Shown piece after piece: positions 9,235 to 17,828 of a DNA stretch of 64,000 bases. The first letter of the stretch is position 1, and each line of letters begins with the position of its first letter. The DNA comes from Pseudomonas asgharzadehiana. Its GTDB lineage: Bacteria > Pseudomonadota > Gammaproteobacteria > Pseudomonadales > Pseudomonadaceae. The stretch spans positions 2,480,001 through 2,544,000 of the forward strand of contig NZ_CP077079.1 in the NCBI RefSeq assembly GCF_019139815.1, read 5' to 3'. The notes under the pieces are model-generated. The model made no database searches and was not told where the DNA came from. It saw only the letters and a program-made list of their open reading frames with translations. Made by a program: the position numbers and the translations under genes.

Positions 9235-10461
9235 CTATTTTTTAAACGACATCCAGTGCCCAGTAGATATATCCAATATCTGGACAATCAAATACTTGCA
9301 CTTGCCACTCACCAGTTTAGGGATGTCCGAGAGTGGTCGCTCTCGATCAATTTTGGTAAATCTCTGAAAGTATTCAGAAATGCCTGACTGGACCATCCCA
9401 TCACTAAAGCTATTCCCATACATGCAGGTGGCTGGCAGCAGCCCCTTGTCACTTAAATCATCAGTCTCAAATTCAAAGCCTGTAACCTTCGGATTGAGCT
9501 GTATTTTTTGATGAGTTACGGGCCAGTCGGGGACGATAAATGGTTCTGTAGCCGTGCGCGAAGAGTCTAGACGAGCAGAAAACCTGGCATCAGAGCCGAC
9601 GTACGGTTTCTCTTCTATCTTTATGTCGTGATTCCATCGGTTATGGGTGCCTTCAAGCGCAGCGATTCGATTGACCACGTCTTTAGACACTGAGAGCGCA
9701 GCTGCCTCAGTCCAGTGAAAATCTTGCGTGTAGAATATTTGGTAATCATCCTTGATCGAGTTAAGGATTCCGTAGACATCTACCATGTGCAGCTGGGAGT
9801 CGACGCTAAGATCCTTATACAGCGCCATAAAATTAGTTTTTTCTGGGAGCTCCGGAGCAAAAAAAGGAAGCCTTGCACTATAGAAATAGGGCTTCTGCAT
9901 CGGCATTACGACTATCACTGTAACCCCTTGCGCTTTCATTTCATCGGAAAAATATACAATACCTCGATGAATGATGTCTCTATTCGCCTGGGTTCTTAAC
10001 ATTGCTTCCATTGCTGGAATTCGCCGATCAACGAGGTTTCTTCCGTAGATTTCATTATCCTTTCCGAAGTACACCCTGGACGATGATCGAAAAAGCTGGT
10101 AGTCCAGTTCGTTCTTTCCCCGAATCATTAGATTGCGCAGACCTAAGTTGTCAGAAAACCACTTCTCAAAATTCGCGTAGTTTTTGTCAAGGTCAACGGG
10201 GCCGCCCACCCAAGTACTAGGAAAAGTCTGCAGTTTTCTCAGCTCTTGGACAGGCTCAACTTTAGCTGAATACCAGTCCGAAAATTTATTGAGATAATTA
10301 CTACTAACTGTCGAAGTGACCCGATTGCCCTCTGTAAGCGACGGCAAGATCGCCAGCAGCGTAGGGATAAAACTAACGATAAAAACTGCACAAACTATAA
10401 CCATCGACACTCTGTACCGCCAACGATTAAGCCTCGCTGTAGCTGTCTTCCGATGACTCAT
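9235..10461 (-). CDS. AlgJ/AlgX-like SGNH-type acetyltransferase, membrane anchored
   Basis: A 408-residue protein with one N-terminal membrane segment (about residues 17-40) and a periplasmic SGNH-hydrolase-like domain. The catalytic D-x-H lies in QDFHWTEAA (D247/H249) and a candidate nucleophile in YGNSFSDGM (S351). This is the organisation of AlgJ, which takes acetyl groups from AlgI for O-acetylation of polymer sugars. The ATG at 10461 was chosen because it gives a short cytoplasmic tail before the membrane segment; a TTG at 10494 would add 11 residues. The gene is AT-rich and sits upstream of, and likely co-transcribed with, the MBOAT gene. Confidence 0.85.
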   Translation of the reverse strand: MSHRKTATARLNRWRYRVSMVIVCAVFIVSFIPTLLAILPSLTEGNRVTSTVSSNYLNKFSDWYSAKVEPVQELRKLQTFPSTWVGGPVDLDKNYANFEKWFSDNLGLRNLMIRGKNELDYQLFRSSSRVYFGKDNEIYGRNLVDRRIPAMEAMLRTQANRDIIHRGIVYFSDEMKAQGVTVIVVMPMQKPYFYSARLPFFAPELPEKTNFMALYKDLSVDSQLHMVDVYGILNSIKDDYQIFYTQDFHWTEAAALSVSKDVVNRIAALEGTHNRWNHDIKIEEKPYVGSDARFSARLDSSRTATEPFIVPDWPVTHQKIQLNPKVTGFEFETDDLSDKGLLPATCMYGNSFSDGMVQSGISEYFQRFTKIDRERPLSDIPKLVSGKCKYLIVQILDISTGHWMSFKK

Positions 10462-11003
10462 ATCCCCAAGCGCCTTCGATTTTTGAAAGAACAATTTTTC
10501 GAGAAGGGCCGAAATCTACAGTATTTGCTTGCAACATTCCATGCCTGTCTTGCCAAGGCAACACCTGGCAGTACAGATGTGCTAACTGATCGCGCTTGGG
10601 GGCGTCGGGCTGCCGTAGCCATCACGCTAGCCTGAACGAAATGCCCCCAAGAGAAACACAGACGTTGCTATCTGTCGGTGTACTTAAGCCCGCGCTTGCG
10701 AAACGCTCACAACCCCGCTGTCTTGTGCGACATACATTGAAATAAGCAGCATTGACGGATCTTAACTTAGCGTGAAGCACAAACGCATGCGGGTAGTGCT
10801 TCAGAATTGGTCACACATACAGAGCGCACAATGCCCTATGTTCTCGTAATAGGAGACCTAAGCGAAGGTGCTCCGTCGTGAGTAAGCTACGCCCAGACCC
10901 GCCGACGCTATCGTAAAGTGTTTTGCTACCTTCAATGCGTCGCTCGAGGTGTACACAGTGTCTTGATAGAGTGGTAAAGAGCCGTATTACTTATGTTGAT
11001 AAA
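10462..11003. other. Intergenic stretch with no supported gene
   Basis: About 540 bases lie between the AlgJ-like start and the sulfotransferase stop. I found no credible coding frame, transposase fragment, tRNA or hairpin of note. It should hold the promoter of the AlgJ-like/MBOAT operon on its left side. It may be decayed DNA left from rearrangement of the island. Confidence 0.5.
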
Positions 11004-11636
11004 TCAAGGCGTAATGGAATAGCCGAACGCTTCGAAATCTTCCAGGTACAGATCGGAGATTAGCGCCACGGATTCATTGCAAAGGTAATCTTGGTAGTCA
11101 TACGTTTTCGTATAGGTATTTGTCTTCGGGACGCGCTCTATATTAATTGATGTGTTTTCTCTCAAGAGCTCGGGAAGGCCACTTATTTGCTCCAAGGGAA
11201 TAACCAGGTCAACCAGAAGGTTGCCTTTATAGTCATACAGGAACGAAACCTGCTGCTGCCATTGGACGTGGCTTCTTCTTTGGATTTTATGCAGGTACGT
11301 CAAGAAACTATCGCCTGCCTCCATGCCTATGTAGTCTCGCAAGTCAGCCCTGGAGGACATGTATAGATATTGCGAAACACTTCGAGCGAATGGATTTCGG
11401 ACGATTGAGAATTTGAATAGATTGTCGAATTTTTCGCGGCCAATCTGCTGCCTGATTTGCATCGCTTTCAGGTGTTGCAAACCTCCGGTCTGGAACTTGT
11501 TGTGGTACTGATCAAGAAATCCCATCCAAAGGTTTTCTTCAGTCTTCTCATGTTCTTCCCAGATGGCCGACTCGACTGATGTTCCGCCGCACTTGGGTAT
11601 GTGAATGAACAGTGTGTTGTGTTTTTCCGACAGCAT
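11004..11636 (-). CDS. PAPS-dependent sulfotransferase (Sulfotransfer_2-like)
   Basis: A 210-residue cytosolic-type protein. It has the 5'-phosphosulfate loop IHIPKCGGTSVES (PKCGGTS at 14-20) and the 3'-phosphate-binding element SIVRNPFARSVSQYL (RNP at 80-82), the two hallmarks of PAPS-dependent carbohydrate sulfotransferases. The family moves sulfate from PAPS to sugar hydroxyls or amines. The nearby CysD/CysNC genes supply exactly this donor, although they lie about 6 kb away and may be a separate transcript. The composition is AT-rich like the rest of the island. The acceptor cannot be deduced. Confidence 0.85.
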   Translation of the reverse strand: MLSEKHNTLFIHIPKCGGTSVESAIWEEHEKTEENLWMGFLDQYHNKFQTGGLQHLKAMQIRQQIGREKFDNLFKFSIVRNPFARSVSQYLYMSSRADLRDYIGMEAGDSFLTYLHKIQRRSHVQWQQQVSFLYDYKGNLLVDLVIPLEQISGLPELLRENTSINIERVPKTNTYTKTYDYQDYLCNESVALISDLYLEDFEAFGYSITP

Positions 11637-11850
11637 GGTGTCCCTTATTAATTATATGTTTGCATCCGCTGCAGTTCTTTTGTGTGCCAAACCTGCGAAA
11701 GCCCCCAGCGGGGTCAGGAATTCCGATTGCTTTTGATATCGGCTGAAATCCGCGGTTCTGAATAGCGTTGGCTGGCGCATCTTAATGCAATGTAGCTGAC
11801 CTCTGAAGCCCGGCGACTGCAAAGTGGCCGCGGTATCGATGCACACCGGC

Positions 11851-12648
11851 TCACTGCCGTAGCCGGGTATTGCGCACATAACGCGCCGGCGACGTGCCCA
11901 GTGTCTTTCTAAACATGCTGATGAACGAGCTGACAGACTCGTAGCCCAGCGTTTCAGCGGTGCTCTGCACCGACAGCCCCTCGGCCAGGCTTTGCAACGC
12001 GACAATGATCTGCCATTGCTTGCGCCATTGGCCGAAGGTCAGGCCGGTCTCGCTTTTTACCAGGCGGGCCAGTGAGCGTTCACTCATGGCCACTTGCTGT
12101 GCCCAACTCGCCATGGTGGCGCGGTCGGAGGGGGCTTGCGCCAGCGCCCGGGCGATGGTGCGCAGCGGGGTAGAGGCGGGCAACGGCAGGTAGAGCTGTT
12201 CAGTGGGGGCCAGTTCAAGTTCTTCGAGCAACACGCTGGCCAAGCGTGCGGTGCGAGAGTGGGGCGGGTAGTCCTGGGCCTGGCCGCTCAAGTGGCGGAT
12301 GAGCTCCAGTAGCAGCGGTGACAGCGCCAGCGTGCGGCAGCGATCCGGCAGTGACGCGGCGCCGGGTTCCACGAACAAAAAACAGACTTGGCCGTTGGCC
12401 GTGACACGGTTGCTATGAGCGACGCCCCCCGGTATCCACACGCCGAACCCTGACGGAACCATCCACACGCCATCTTCTCCCGTACACACAATGCCGCCGC
12501 CATAGGCGACTACCAGTTGCCCCTTGCGGTGCGTATGTACGGCGGACTCGCTGTCGTTGCGCTGGGTTTCGAGCGTCAGCGCTACGACAGGTTGCGCAAG
12601 GTTGTCGTACTCGAGCTGATCGGTGGGTAAGGGCTGGATCTGGGCCAT
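11851..12648 (-). CDS. AraC family transcriptional regulator with N-terminal cupin
   Basis: A 265-residue regulator. Residues 25-90 form an AraC-type cupin (VHTHRKGQLVVAYGGG, MVPSGFGVWIPGGVAHS). The C-terminal part is the double helix-turn-helix: MSERSLARLVKSETGLTFGQW and SVQSTAETLGYESVSSFISMFRK. The ATG at 12648 is preferred to an upstream TTG at 12657. It is divergent from the DUF1656/HlyD/FUSC efflux operon across about 140 bp, so it probably controls that operon in response to the exported compound. That link is inferred from position only. Confidence 0.88.
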   Translation of the reverse strand: MAQIQPLPTDQLEYDNLAQPVVALTLETQRNDSESAVHTHRKGQLVVAYGGGIVCTGEDGVWMVPSGFGVWIPGGVAHSNRVTANGQVCFLFVEPGAASLPDRCRTLALSPLLLELIRHLSGQAQDYPPHSRTARLASVLLEELELAPTEQLYLPLPASTPLRTIARALAQAPSDRATMASWAQQVAMSERSLARLVKSETGLTFGQWRKQWQIIVALQSLAEGLSVQSTAETLGYESVSSFISMFRKTLGTSPARYVRNTRLRQ

Positions 12649-12791
12649 GGCGTGCAATCGAAGCGTGTCTGGATTTGATTATATTTTGGCAGTCTACTCA
12701 ATATCGGCAGCGATGCTAATCACTTAGCATCCCCGGCAAGCCCCTTCTGGATGCGGGCGAATGTCAGAAGCCTGCGAATCCGGTGCTTGCC

Positions 12792-12980
12792 ATGCTCAGC
12801 GAAATCTCCATTGCCAACCTCTATTTTCCGCCCTTGTTGATCTACCTGGGCGTATCGGTGCTGGTCTACACGCTTATCGACCGCCTGAGCCGTCGCTGGC
12901 TGGACGCGGCGTGGCACCCGGCGCTGGCGCGTTTTTTTATTTCACTCATCGTCGTGTCGGCGATGGTCGTCAACTGCTGA
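12792..12980 (+). CDS. DUF1656 small membrane protein (AaeX-like)
   Basis: A 62-residue protein with two membrane helices (about residues 9-28 and 40-60) and the DUF1656 opening EISIANLYFPPLLIYLG. In E. coli and pseudomonads, DUF1656 genes such as aaeX sit first in operons with a HlyD-type adaptor and an FUSC pump that export aromatic acids. The same order is seen here, with the adaptor 12 bp downstream. The ATG at 12792 fits the family start; a GTG nine bases earlier is possible. The exact role of DUF1656 proteins is not established. Confidence 0.85.
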   Translation: MLSEISIANLYFPPLLIYLGVSVLVYTLIDRLSRRWLDAAWHPALARFFISLIVVSAMVVNC

Positions 12981-12992
12981 GCGAGGTCGGCC

Positions 12993-13901
12993 ATGGTTAT
13001 CGTCAAAATTCTCAAACCTGCCGCCACGCTGGCGCTTGGCTTGCTGGCTGTGGTGTTCTGCCTGCAACTCTGGCGGGCGTATGTGTTGGCGCCCTGGACG
13101 CGGGACGGGCGGGTGAGCGCGCAGGTTATCCGTATTGCGCCGCAGGTTTCCGGCCAGATCGATCGGTTGTCGGCCAGTGACAACCAATGGGTGGCAAAGG
13201 GCGATTTACTCTATCGCATCGATGCGCGCGCCTATCGGCTGGCGGTGCAGTTGCGCACGGCGGAGTTCGCAGAGGCGCGCAGTGTGTTCGAGCAGCGCAG
13301 TGCGCAATTCAAGCGCCGAGCCCAGTTGGCCGACGCCATCGCCCGGGAAGAAATTGACAATGCGGCGCGTGACTTGGCGGTGGCCCAGGCGCGCCTGGAC
13401 GCTGCGGCAAGCCAGTTAGCCCAGGCGCAGCTCGACCTGGACCACACGACGGTGCGTTCGCCGGTAGACGGCTACGTCACTCAACTGCGGCTGCAGCCTG
13501 GTGACTATGCGCAGGCCGGCACTACCAACCTGTTCGTGGTCGATGGCCATAGTTTCTGGGTCACCGGATATTTTGAGGAGACCAAGCTGCCGGGCGTGCG
13601 CATCGGCGCGCCGGTGTCAATCAAACTCATGGGGTTTGCCGCACTGTTGCAAGGGCATGTGGCAAGCATGGGCCGGGGGATCGCCGACGCCAATGAACTG
13701 CGCAACGACAGCGGTTTGCCCACGGTGAGCCCTACCTTCAGTTGGATTCGGTTGGCACAGCGTGTACCCGTGCGCATCGAGTTGGAAAACGTACCGGACG
13801 GCGTTGAGTTGGCGGCCGGCATGACTGCCAGTGTCGAAGTGACACAGCCCAACGCCGCGCCGCGCTGGCGGCTCACGCAATGGTTACAGGCCTTCATGTG
13901 A
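12993..13901 (+). CDS. HlyD-family periplasmic adaptor (AaeA/EmrA-like)
   Basis: A 302-residue membrane-fusion protein. One N-terminal membrane segment (about 8-30) is followed by the split lipoyl halves (RIAPQVSGQIDRLSASDNQ and DLDHTTVRSPVDGYV), a helical hairpin between them (about 85-145) and a beta-barrel domain ending in AAGMTASVEV. It would link the inner-membrane FUSC pump to the outer membrane for export of small, often aromatic, acids. Its TGA overlaps an ATG at 13901 (TGATG), the expected coupled start of the FUSC gene. Confidence 0.9.
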   Translation: MVIVKILKPAATLALGLLAVVFCLQLWRAYVLAPWTRDGRVSAQVIRIAPQVSGQIDRLSASDNQWVAKGDLLYRIDARAYRLAVQLRTAEFAEARSVFEQRSAQFKRRAQLADAIAREEIDNAARDLAVAQARLDAAASQLAQAQLDLDHTTVRSPVDGYVTQLRLQPGDYAQAGTTNLFVVDGHSFWVTGYFEETKLPGVRIGAPVSIKLMGFAALLQGHVASMGRGIADANELRNDSGLPTVSPTFSWIRLAQRVPVRIELENVPDGVELAAGMTASVEVTQPNAAPRWRLTQWLQAFM

Positions 13902-13970
13902 TGACGCGTATGGCGACACGCCTTTTCGCGGCGATCCCCCCGGCCCTGGACGCCCGCCACCTTTTTTTAC

Positions 13971-15869
13971 GTGCTGCGCAGTATCGTGGCGGCGGGTCTG
14001 TCGCTGTGGCTCGGCTTCCAGCTGCATCTGGACTCGCCGTTCTCGGGCGCATCCACCGTGCTGCTGCTGGTACAGCCGATCCAGGGGGCGGTTCGTGGCA
14101 AGGGCGTCCACCGGATGCTCGGCACCCTGATCGGCCTGGTCGCGGCCTTGCTGCTGACAGGGTTGTTCGCGCAACAGATGTTGTTGTTCATCCTCGGCAT
14201 CGGCCTGTGGCTGGGCCTGTGTGTGGGGGCAATGACCGTCTTGCGCCATTACCAGGCCACGGCGGCCGTGGTGGCGGGCTATACGGTGTGCCTGGCGTTG
14301 GGCCCGGCCATCGTCGCGCCTGAGCAGGGGTTCGACCACATCATCACCCGTGGCACGGCGGTGGCGTTAGGGGTGCTGAGCCTGAGCCTGGTCGTCACGC
14401 TGTTCAGCGCCAAAACGATGGAGCATGCAGTTCGACGCTCGCTGGTCGACGTCTGTGCCCGCAGTGCCCGGCTGATTGCCGCGAGACTGTCTGGCGAGCA
14501 GCCTGCGGAACGGGCAAAGCAAGGTCGCTCGCTCGCGATGCAGATTGGCAAGGTGGACGACCAACTGGGGCTCGCACGGGGCGAGTCGTCGCTGATTCGC
14601 TCCCGGCAGTTGGCGATTCAGGCAGGCCTGGCGCATCTGCGCTCCGCTGTGCTCGACGTGCAGGCGGGCGACCCATACCCCGGCATCGACCTCACGTCGC
14701 GGGCTCAAATAAGCACCGCGCTACAACAGTTGAGTGAGCGGATGCTCGACCCCCGCTGCGACTTTCTGGCCGCGGCCGATACGGTGGGGCAACTGCGTGG
14801 CTTGGCGCAGGCTCTGGCTGACTCAAACCCTGATTCACGCTTGCCCGGTGAACGCCTGTACGAGCAATTGACGGACCTGAGCGAGGCCCTGCTGAATTTC
14901 TCCAGCCTCGATCACGCGCGCCCACAGCGGGTGCGCGCCGTGGGCTATCACCGCAACTACGCCGATGCGGCGCGAAACGGCATCCGGGCGCTGCTCGCCA
15001 CGCTGGCCGCCGGTGGGGTCTGGTATATCAGCGGCTGGGATCAAGGGCCCACACTGCTGGCGGTCCTTGGCCCGTGCTGCACGCTGTTGGCAACGGCGCC
15101 CGCACCCGCCCAAGGCATTGCCAGCTTTATACGCGGCACGCTCTATGCGGTTTTGGCGGCAGCGCTGTGCAAGTTCCTGCTGATGCCGCAGATCAACGGG
15201 TTCCCGCTGTTATTTTTGCTATTGGCGATGTTCTGGTCGTTCGGGATTCACGCGACGAGCCAACCACGCAGCGCCCTGCAAGGCGTTGCCTACCTGATCG
15301 GGTTTAACACCTTGGTGAGTACCGGTGATACCGCCCTCTATGATTTCGCCGGTTTCGCGAACCAGTCGCTGGCCTGGTTCGCGGCCATGCTTATCTGCCT
15401 GTTGGCGTTCCAGATATTGCCCAAGGACCCGGCTAAACATATTCAGGCATTGAGGCGTTCGCTCCATCAGGACACCCGTCGGCTACTTCGCCAGGCGGGT
15501 GCTGTCGATCACTCTAGATGGCAAGCCACACAACACCACCGGATCGTCGCGCTCACAACAGTGCTGGGCGCCGATCACCAGCACGATGACCAGGCGGGCT
15601 ACCTGTCGCTGCAACTGAGTAAGCAATTGAGCCGGCTACAGCGTGAAGCGAGCGGCATTGCCCCTGGATCGCCGGTGGCCCAATGCGCGCAAACCGGCGC
15701 TCGGCGGATGGCTCGATATGCTTACGACCCGGCGATCAGCGCCGCGCAGGCGCGCCGCACAGCAAGGTCGATGAGAAGGCTTGGGGCGCCTGATTTGGCG
15801 ATCTGTTACCAGGACTTGGCCTGGCTGCTGGAGCAATACGCCAACGCTGCTCATCCCCGTGTCCCCTAA
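13971..15869 (+). CDS. FUSC family aromatic-acid exporter (AaeB-like), probable N-terminal frameshift
   Basis: The in-frame part has 632 residues: an N-terminal membrane block (LSLWLGFQLHLDSPFSGAS onward), a cytoplasmic middle and a second membrane block (GGVWYISGWDQGPTLLAVLG, around 340-480), as in AaeB/FUSC proteins. It starts at a GTG inside the first conserved region. The natural coupled ATG at 13901 encodes about 20 plausible residues (MTRMATRLFAAIPPALDARH) in another frame. Removing one T from the T7 run at 13962-13968 would join the two as HLFYVLRSIVAAG. Either the assembly has an extra T, or the strain carries a slip or mutation. Without the join the protein lacks its normal start and may be poorly made. 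Confidence 0.85.
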   Translation: MLRSIVAAGLSLWLGFQLHLDSPFSGASTVLLLVQPIQGAVRGKGVHRMLGTLIGLVAALLLTGLFAQQMLLFILGIGLWLGLCVGAMTVLRHYQATAAVVAGYTVCLALGPAIVAPEQGFDHIITRGTAVALGVLSLSLVVTLFSAKTMEHAVRRSLVDVCARSARLIAARLSGEQPAERAKQGRSLAMQIGKVDDQLGLARGESSLIRSRQLAIQAGLAHLRSAVLDVQAGDPYPGIDLTSRAQISTALQQLSERMLDPRCDFLAAADTVGQLRGLAQALADSNPDSRLPGERLYEQLTDLSEALLNFSSLDHARPQRVRAVGYHRNYADAARNGIRALLATLAAGGVWYISGWDQGPTLLAVLGPCCTLLATAPAPAQGIASFIRGTLYAVLAAALCKFLLMPQINGFPLLFLLLAMFWSFGIHATSQPRSALQGVAYLIGFNTLVSTGDTALYDFAGFANQSLAWFAAMLICLLAFQILPKDPAKHIQALRRSLHQDTRRLLRQAGAVDHSRWQATQHHRIVALTTVLGADHQHDDQAGYLSLQLSKQLSRLQREASGIAPGSPVAQCAQTGARRMARYAYDPAISAAQARRTARSMRRLGAPDLAICYQDLAWLLEQYANAAHPRVP

Positions 15870-15992
15870 AACAAACCGGTGCCTGCCGGCGGTGCGCGTC
15901 TCTCGCCAACGGCGATAGGTGACGGATCTGCTCTACTATGAGCCAATGCTCATGTGTGCAATTGCCCTTACCACTCGCCGGATGCCCTACCC

Positions 15993-16898
15993 ATGAAAGA
16001 CCTGCCGCCGACCGCGACACTGCGCGCCTTTGAAGTCGCCACCCGGCACCCGACCTTTACGGCTGCCGCCCAGGAGCTGCATGTGACCCAGAGCGCGGTC
16101 AGCCACCAGCTCAAGCACCTTGAGGCGCTGTGGGGGTTGCAGTTGTTTGAACGGGGCAAGGCGTTACGCCTCACGGCAGCGGGGGCCACGCTGGCGCCTA
16201 TCGTGCGCGAGTTTTTCATGAGCCTGGAAGCGACGTTGGCTGACCTGCGCGAGCAAAAAGGCCGGGTGCGGCTGAGCGTCAGCACCACCTATTCGTTCGC
16301 CTTGAAATGGCTGCTGCCTCGCTTGCCGAGTCTCTCTCGCCAACACCCCGAACTGTTGGTCTCGCTGGACACCACCGACAAAATCATCCACTTCTCCGAT
16401 GCCCAGGCAGATGTCGCGATCCGGCTCGGCAAGGGCAATTACCCTGGCCTGCATGCGCAGTTTCTGTTCGGCGAGCAGGTATTTCCCGTGGCCAGTCCCG
16501 AACTGCTGCAGCGCCTCGGCACACCCTGCAGCCCCGCCGAACTGTTGCAGTTTCCGCTGCTGACCCGGGATGGCGCCGAGCTGGTGCCGAAATGGGAGGT
16601 GTGGTTTCAAGCGGTCGGGCTGGTGTTTTCGCCGCTCAAGGAGAGCGTCAGGTTCGGCGATACCAACATGACGGTCGAGGCCGCCTTGCTCGGCCAGGGC
16701 GTCGCGTTGGTGCGCAGCGGGCATGTCGAGAACGAAATCAGCGATGGCCGTCTGGTGCGACTGTTCGATGTGCCGTTCCCATCGCCGCTTGCCTACTATT
16801 TTGTGTGCCCCAAGGGCCTGGAGTCGCAGCCGCACGTGGTCAGCTTTCGCCAATGGTTGATCGGCGAGGCGCTGAAAGTGCGGCGGGCGGATGAATGA
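15993..16898 (+). CDS. LysR family transcriptional regulator (GcvA-like)
   Basis: A 301-residue LysR regulator. The N-terminal winged helix (LRAFEVATRHPTFTAAAQEL, then VTQSAVSHQLKHLE) is followed by a substrate-binding domain that begins near residue 92 (RLSVSTTYSFALKWLLPRL), as in the GcvA subgroup. The ATG at 15993 gives the family start MKDLPPTATLRAFE. It precedes an EamA exporter by 74 bp on the same strand, so it may regulate that gene or be co-transcribed with it. The inducer is unknown. Confidence 0.9.
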   Translation: MKDLPPTATLRAFEVATRHPTFTAAAQELHVTQSAVSHQLKHLEALWGLQLFERGKALRLTAAGATLAPIVREFFMSLEATLADLREQKGRVRLSVSTTYSFALKWLLPRLPSLSRQHPELLVSLDTTDKIIHFSDAQADVAIRLGKGNYPGLHAQFLFGEQVFPVASPELLQRLGTPCSPAELLQFPLLTRDGAELVPKWEVWFQAVGLVFSPLKESVRFGDTNMTVEAALLGQGVALVRSGHVENEISDGRLVRLFDVPFPSPLAYYFVCPKGLESQPHVVSFRQWLIGEALKVRRADE

Positions 16899-16972
16899 TG
16901 CATGAGCATCTATTCATGCTGCGATGAGGAGACTTCTCTGTTGTCCGGGGGCTGGGTTGCCTAAGATGGCGC

Positions 16973-17800
16973 ATGCCTATCCATCTCGTTGTCCTCGTTC
17001 TGTTTGCCGCGCTCCTGCATGCCAGCTGGAATGCGTTGCTGCGCGGCGGTGCCGATCGGCTTTGGTCGATGACGGTGATGTGCATCGCCATCGCCATTGC
17101 CTGTGTGGTCGCCGCCGCATTCATGGCGCCCCCCGCGCCTGAAAGCTGGGGCTATGCGCTGCTTTCGGGGTTGTTGCATGTGGGCTACAACCTGTTCCTG
17201 GTGCGCAGTTACCGGGTCGGCGATTTGGGGCAGGTCTATCCGATTTCGCGTGGGTCCTCGCCAGTGCTGGTCACTCTGGGGGCGGCGGCCTTTGCCGGGG
17301 AAAGCATCGCTCCCGGCCAGTTGCTCGGGATTGCCCTGGTGTCAGGCGGGATTATTTCGCTGGCCTTCAGGGGGCGCAGCCTGTCGGTGCCCAGTTTGCC
17401 GTATGCGCTGGGCACGGGCTGCTTTATCGCGGCCTACAGCGTCGTCGATGGCATGGGGGCCAGGCTTTCCGGCGCGCCGCTGGCGTACACGGTGTGGATG
17501 TGCGCGTTGTGGGGCGTGCTGATGCCATTGGTGTACATCGGCCTGCGCGACGCCCGCAGCCTGTTTTCCGTACGGCCCGGCACCGTGACCGCCGTGGTCG
17601 GCGGGCTGGTCTCGCTGCTCGCCTATGGCGTGGTGATCTACGCCATGAACGAGGCGCCGTTGGGCGCGGTATCGGCATTGCGCGAAACCAGCGTGCTGTT
17701 TGCGCTACTGATCGGTTACCTGTTTCTCGGCGAGACGCTCACCGTTCGCCGGATCCTGGCGTGCGTCGTGATCGTCAGCGGCGCCATCATCATCGGCTGA
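16973..17800 (+). CDS. EamA/DMT family transporter
   Basis: A 275-residue inner-membrane protein with about ten hydrophobic segments in two EamA repeats. Marks are FAALLHASWNALLRG at the start, YPISRGSSPVLV at the end of the first repeat and AVSALRETSVLFALLIGYLFLGE in the second. EamA transporters export amino acids or other metabolites. It lies between a LysR gene and a damaged SDR gene; the substrate is not deducible. Confidence 0.9.
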   Translation: MPIHLVVLVLFAALLHASWNALLRGGADRLWSMTVMCIAIAIACVVAAAFMAPPAPESWGYALLSGLLHVGYNLFLVRSYRVGDLGQVYPISRGSSPVLVTLGAAAFAGESIAPGQLLGIALVSGGIISLAFRGRSLSVPSLPYALGTGCFIAAYSVVDGMGARLSGAPLAYTVWMCALWGVLMPLVYIGLRDARSLFSVRPGTVTAVVGGLVSLLAYGVVIYAMNEAPLGAVSALRETSVLFALLIGYLFLGETLTVRRILACVVIVSGAIIIG

Positions 17801-17828
17801 TGCAGCCCACTGCTCTGGGGGATTTTCC

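Noticed and set aside
1..11636. True nodABC nodulation genes
   Set aside because: The deacetylase is PIG-L, not NodB-type, and no chitin-oligosaccharide synthase or NodA is visible; only the logic is similar.
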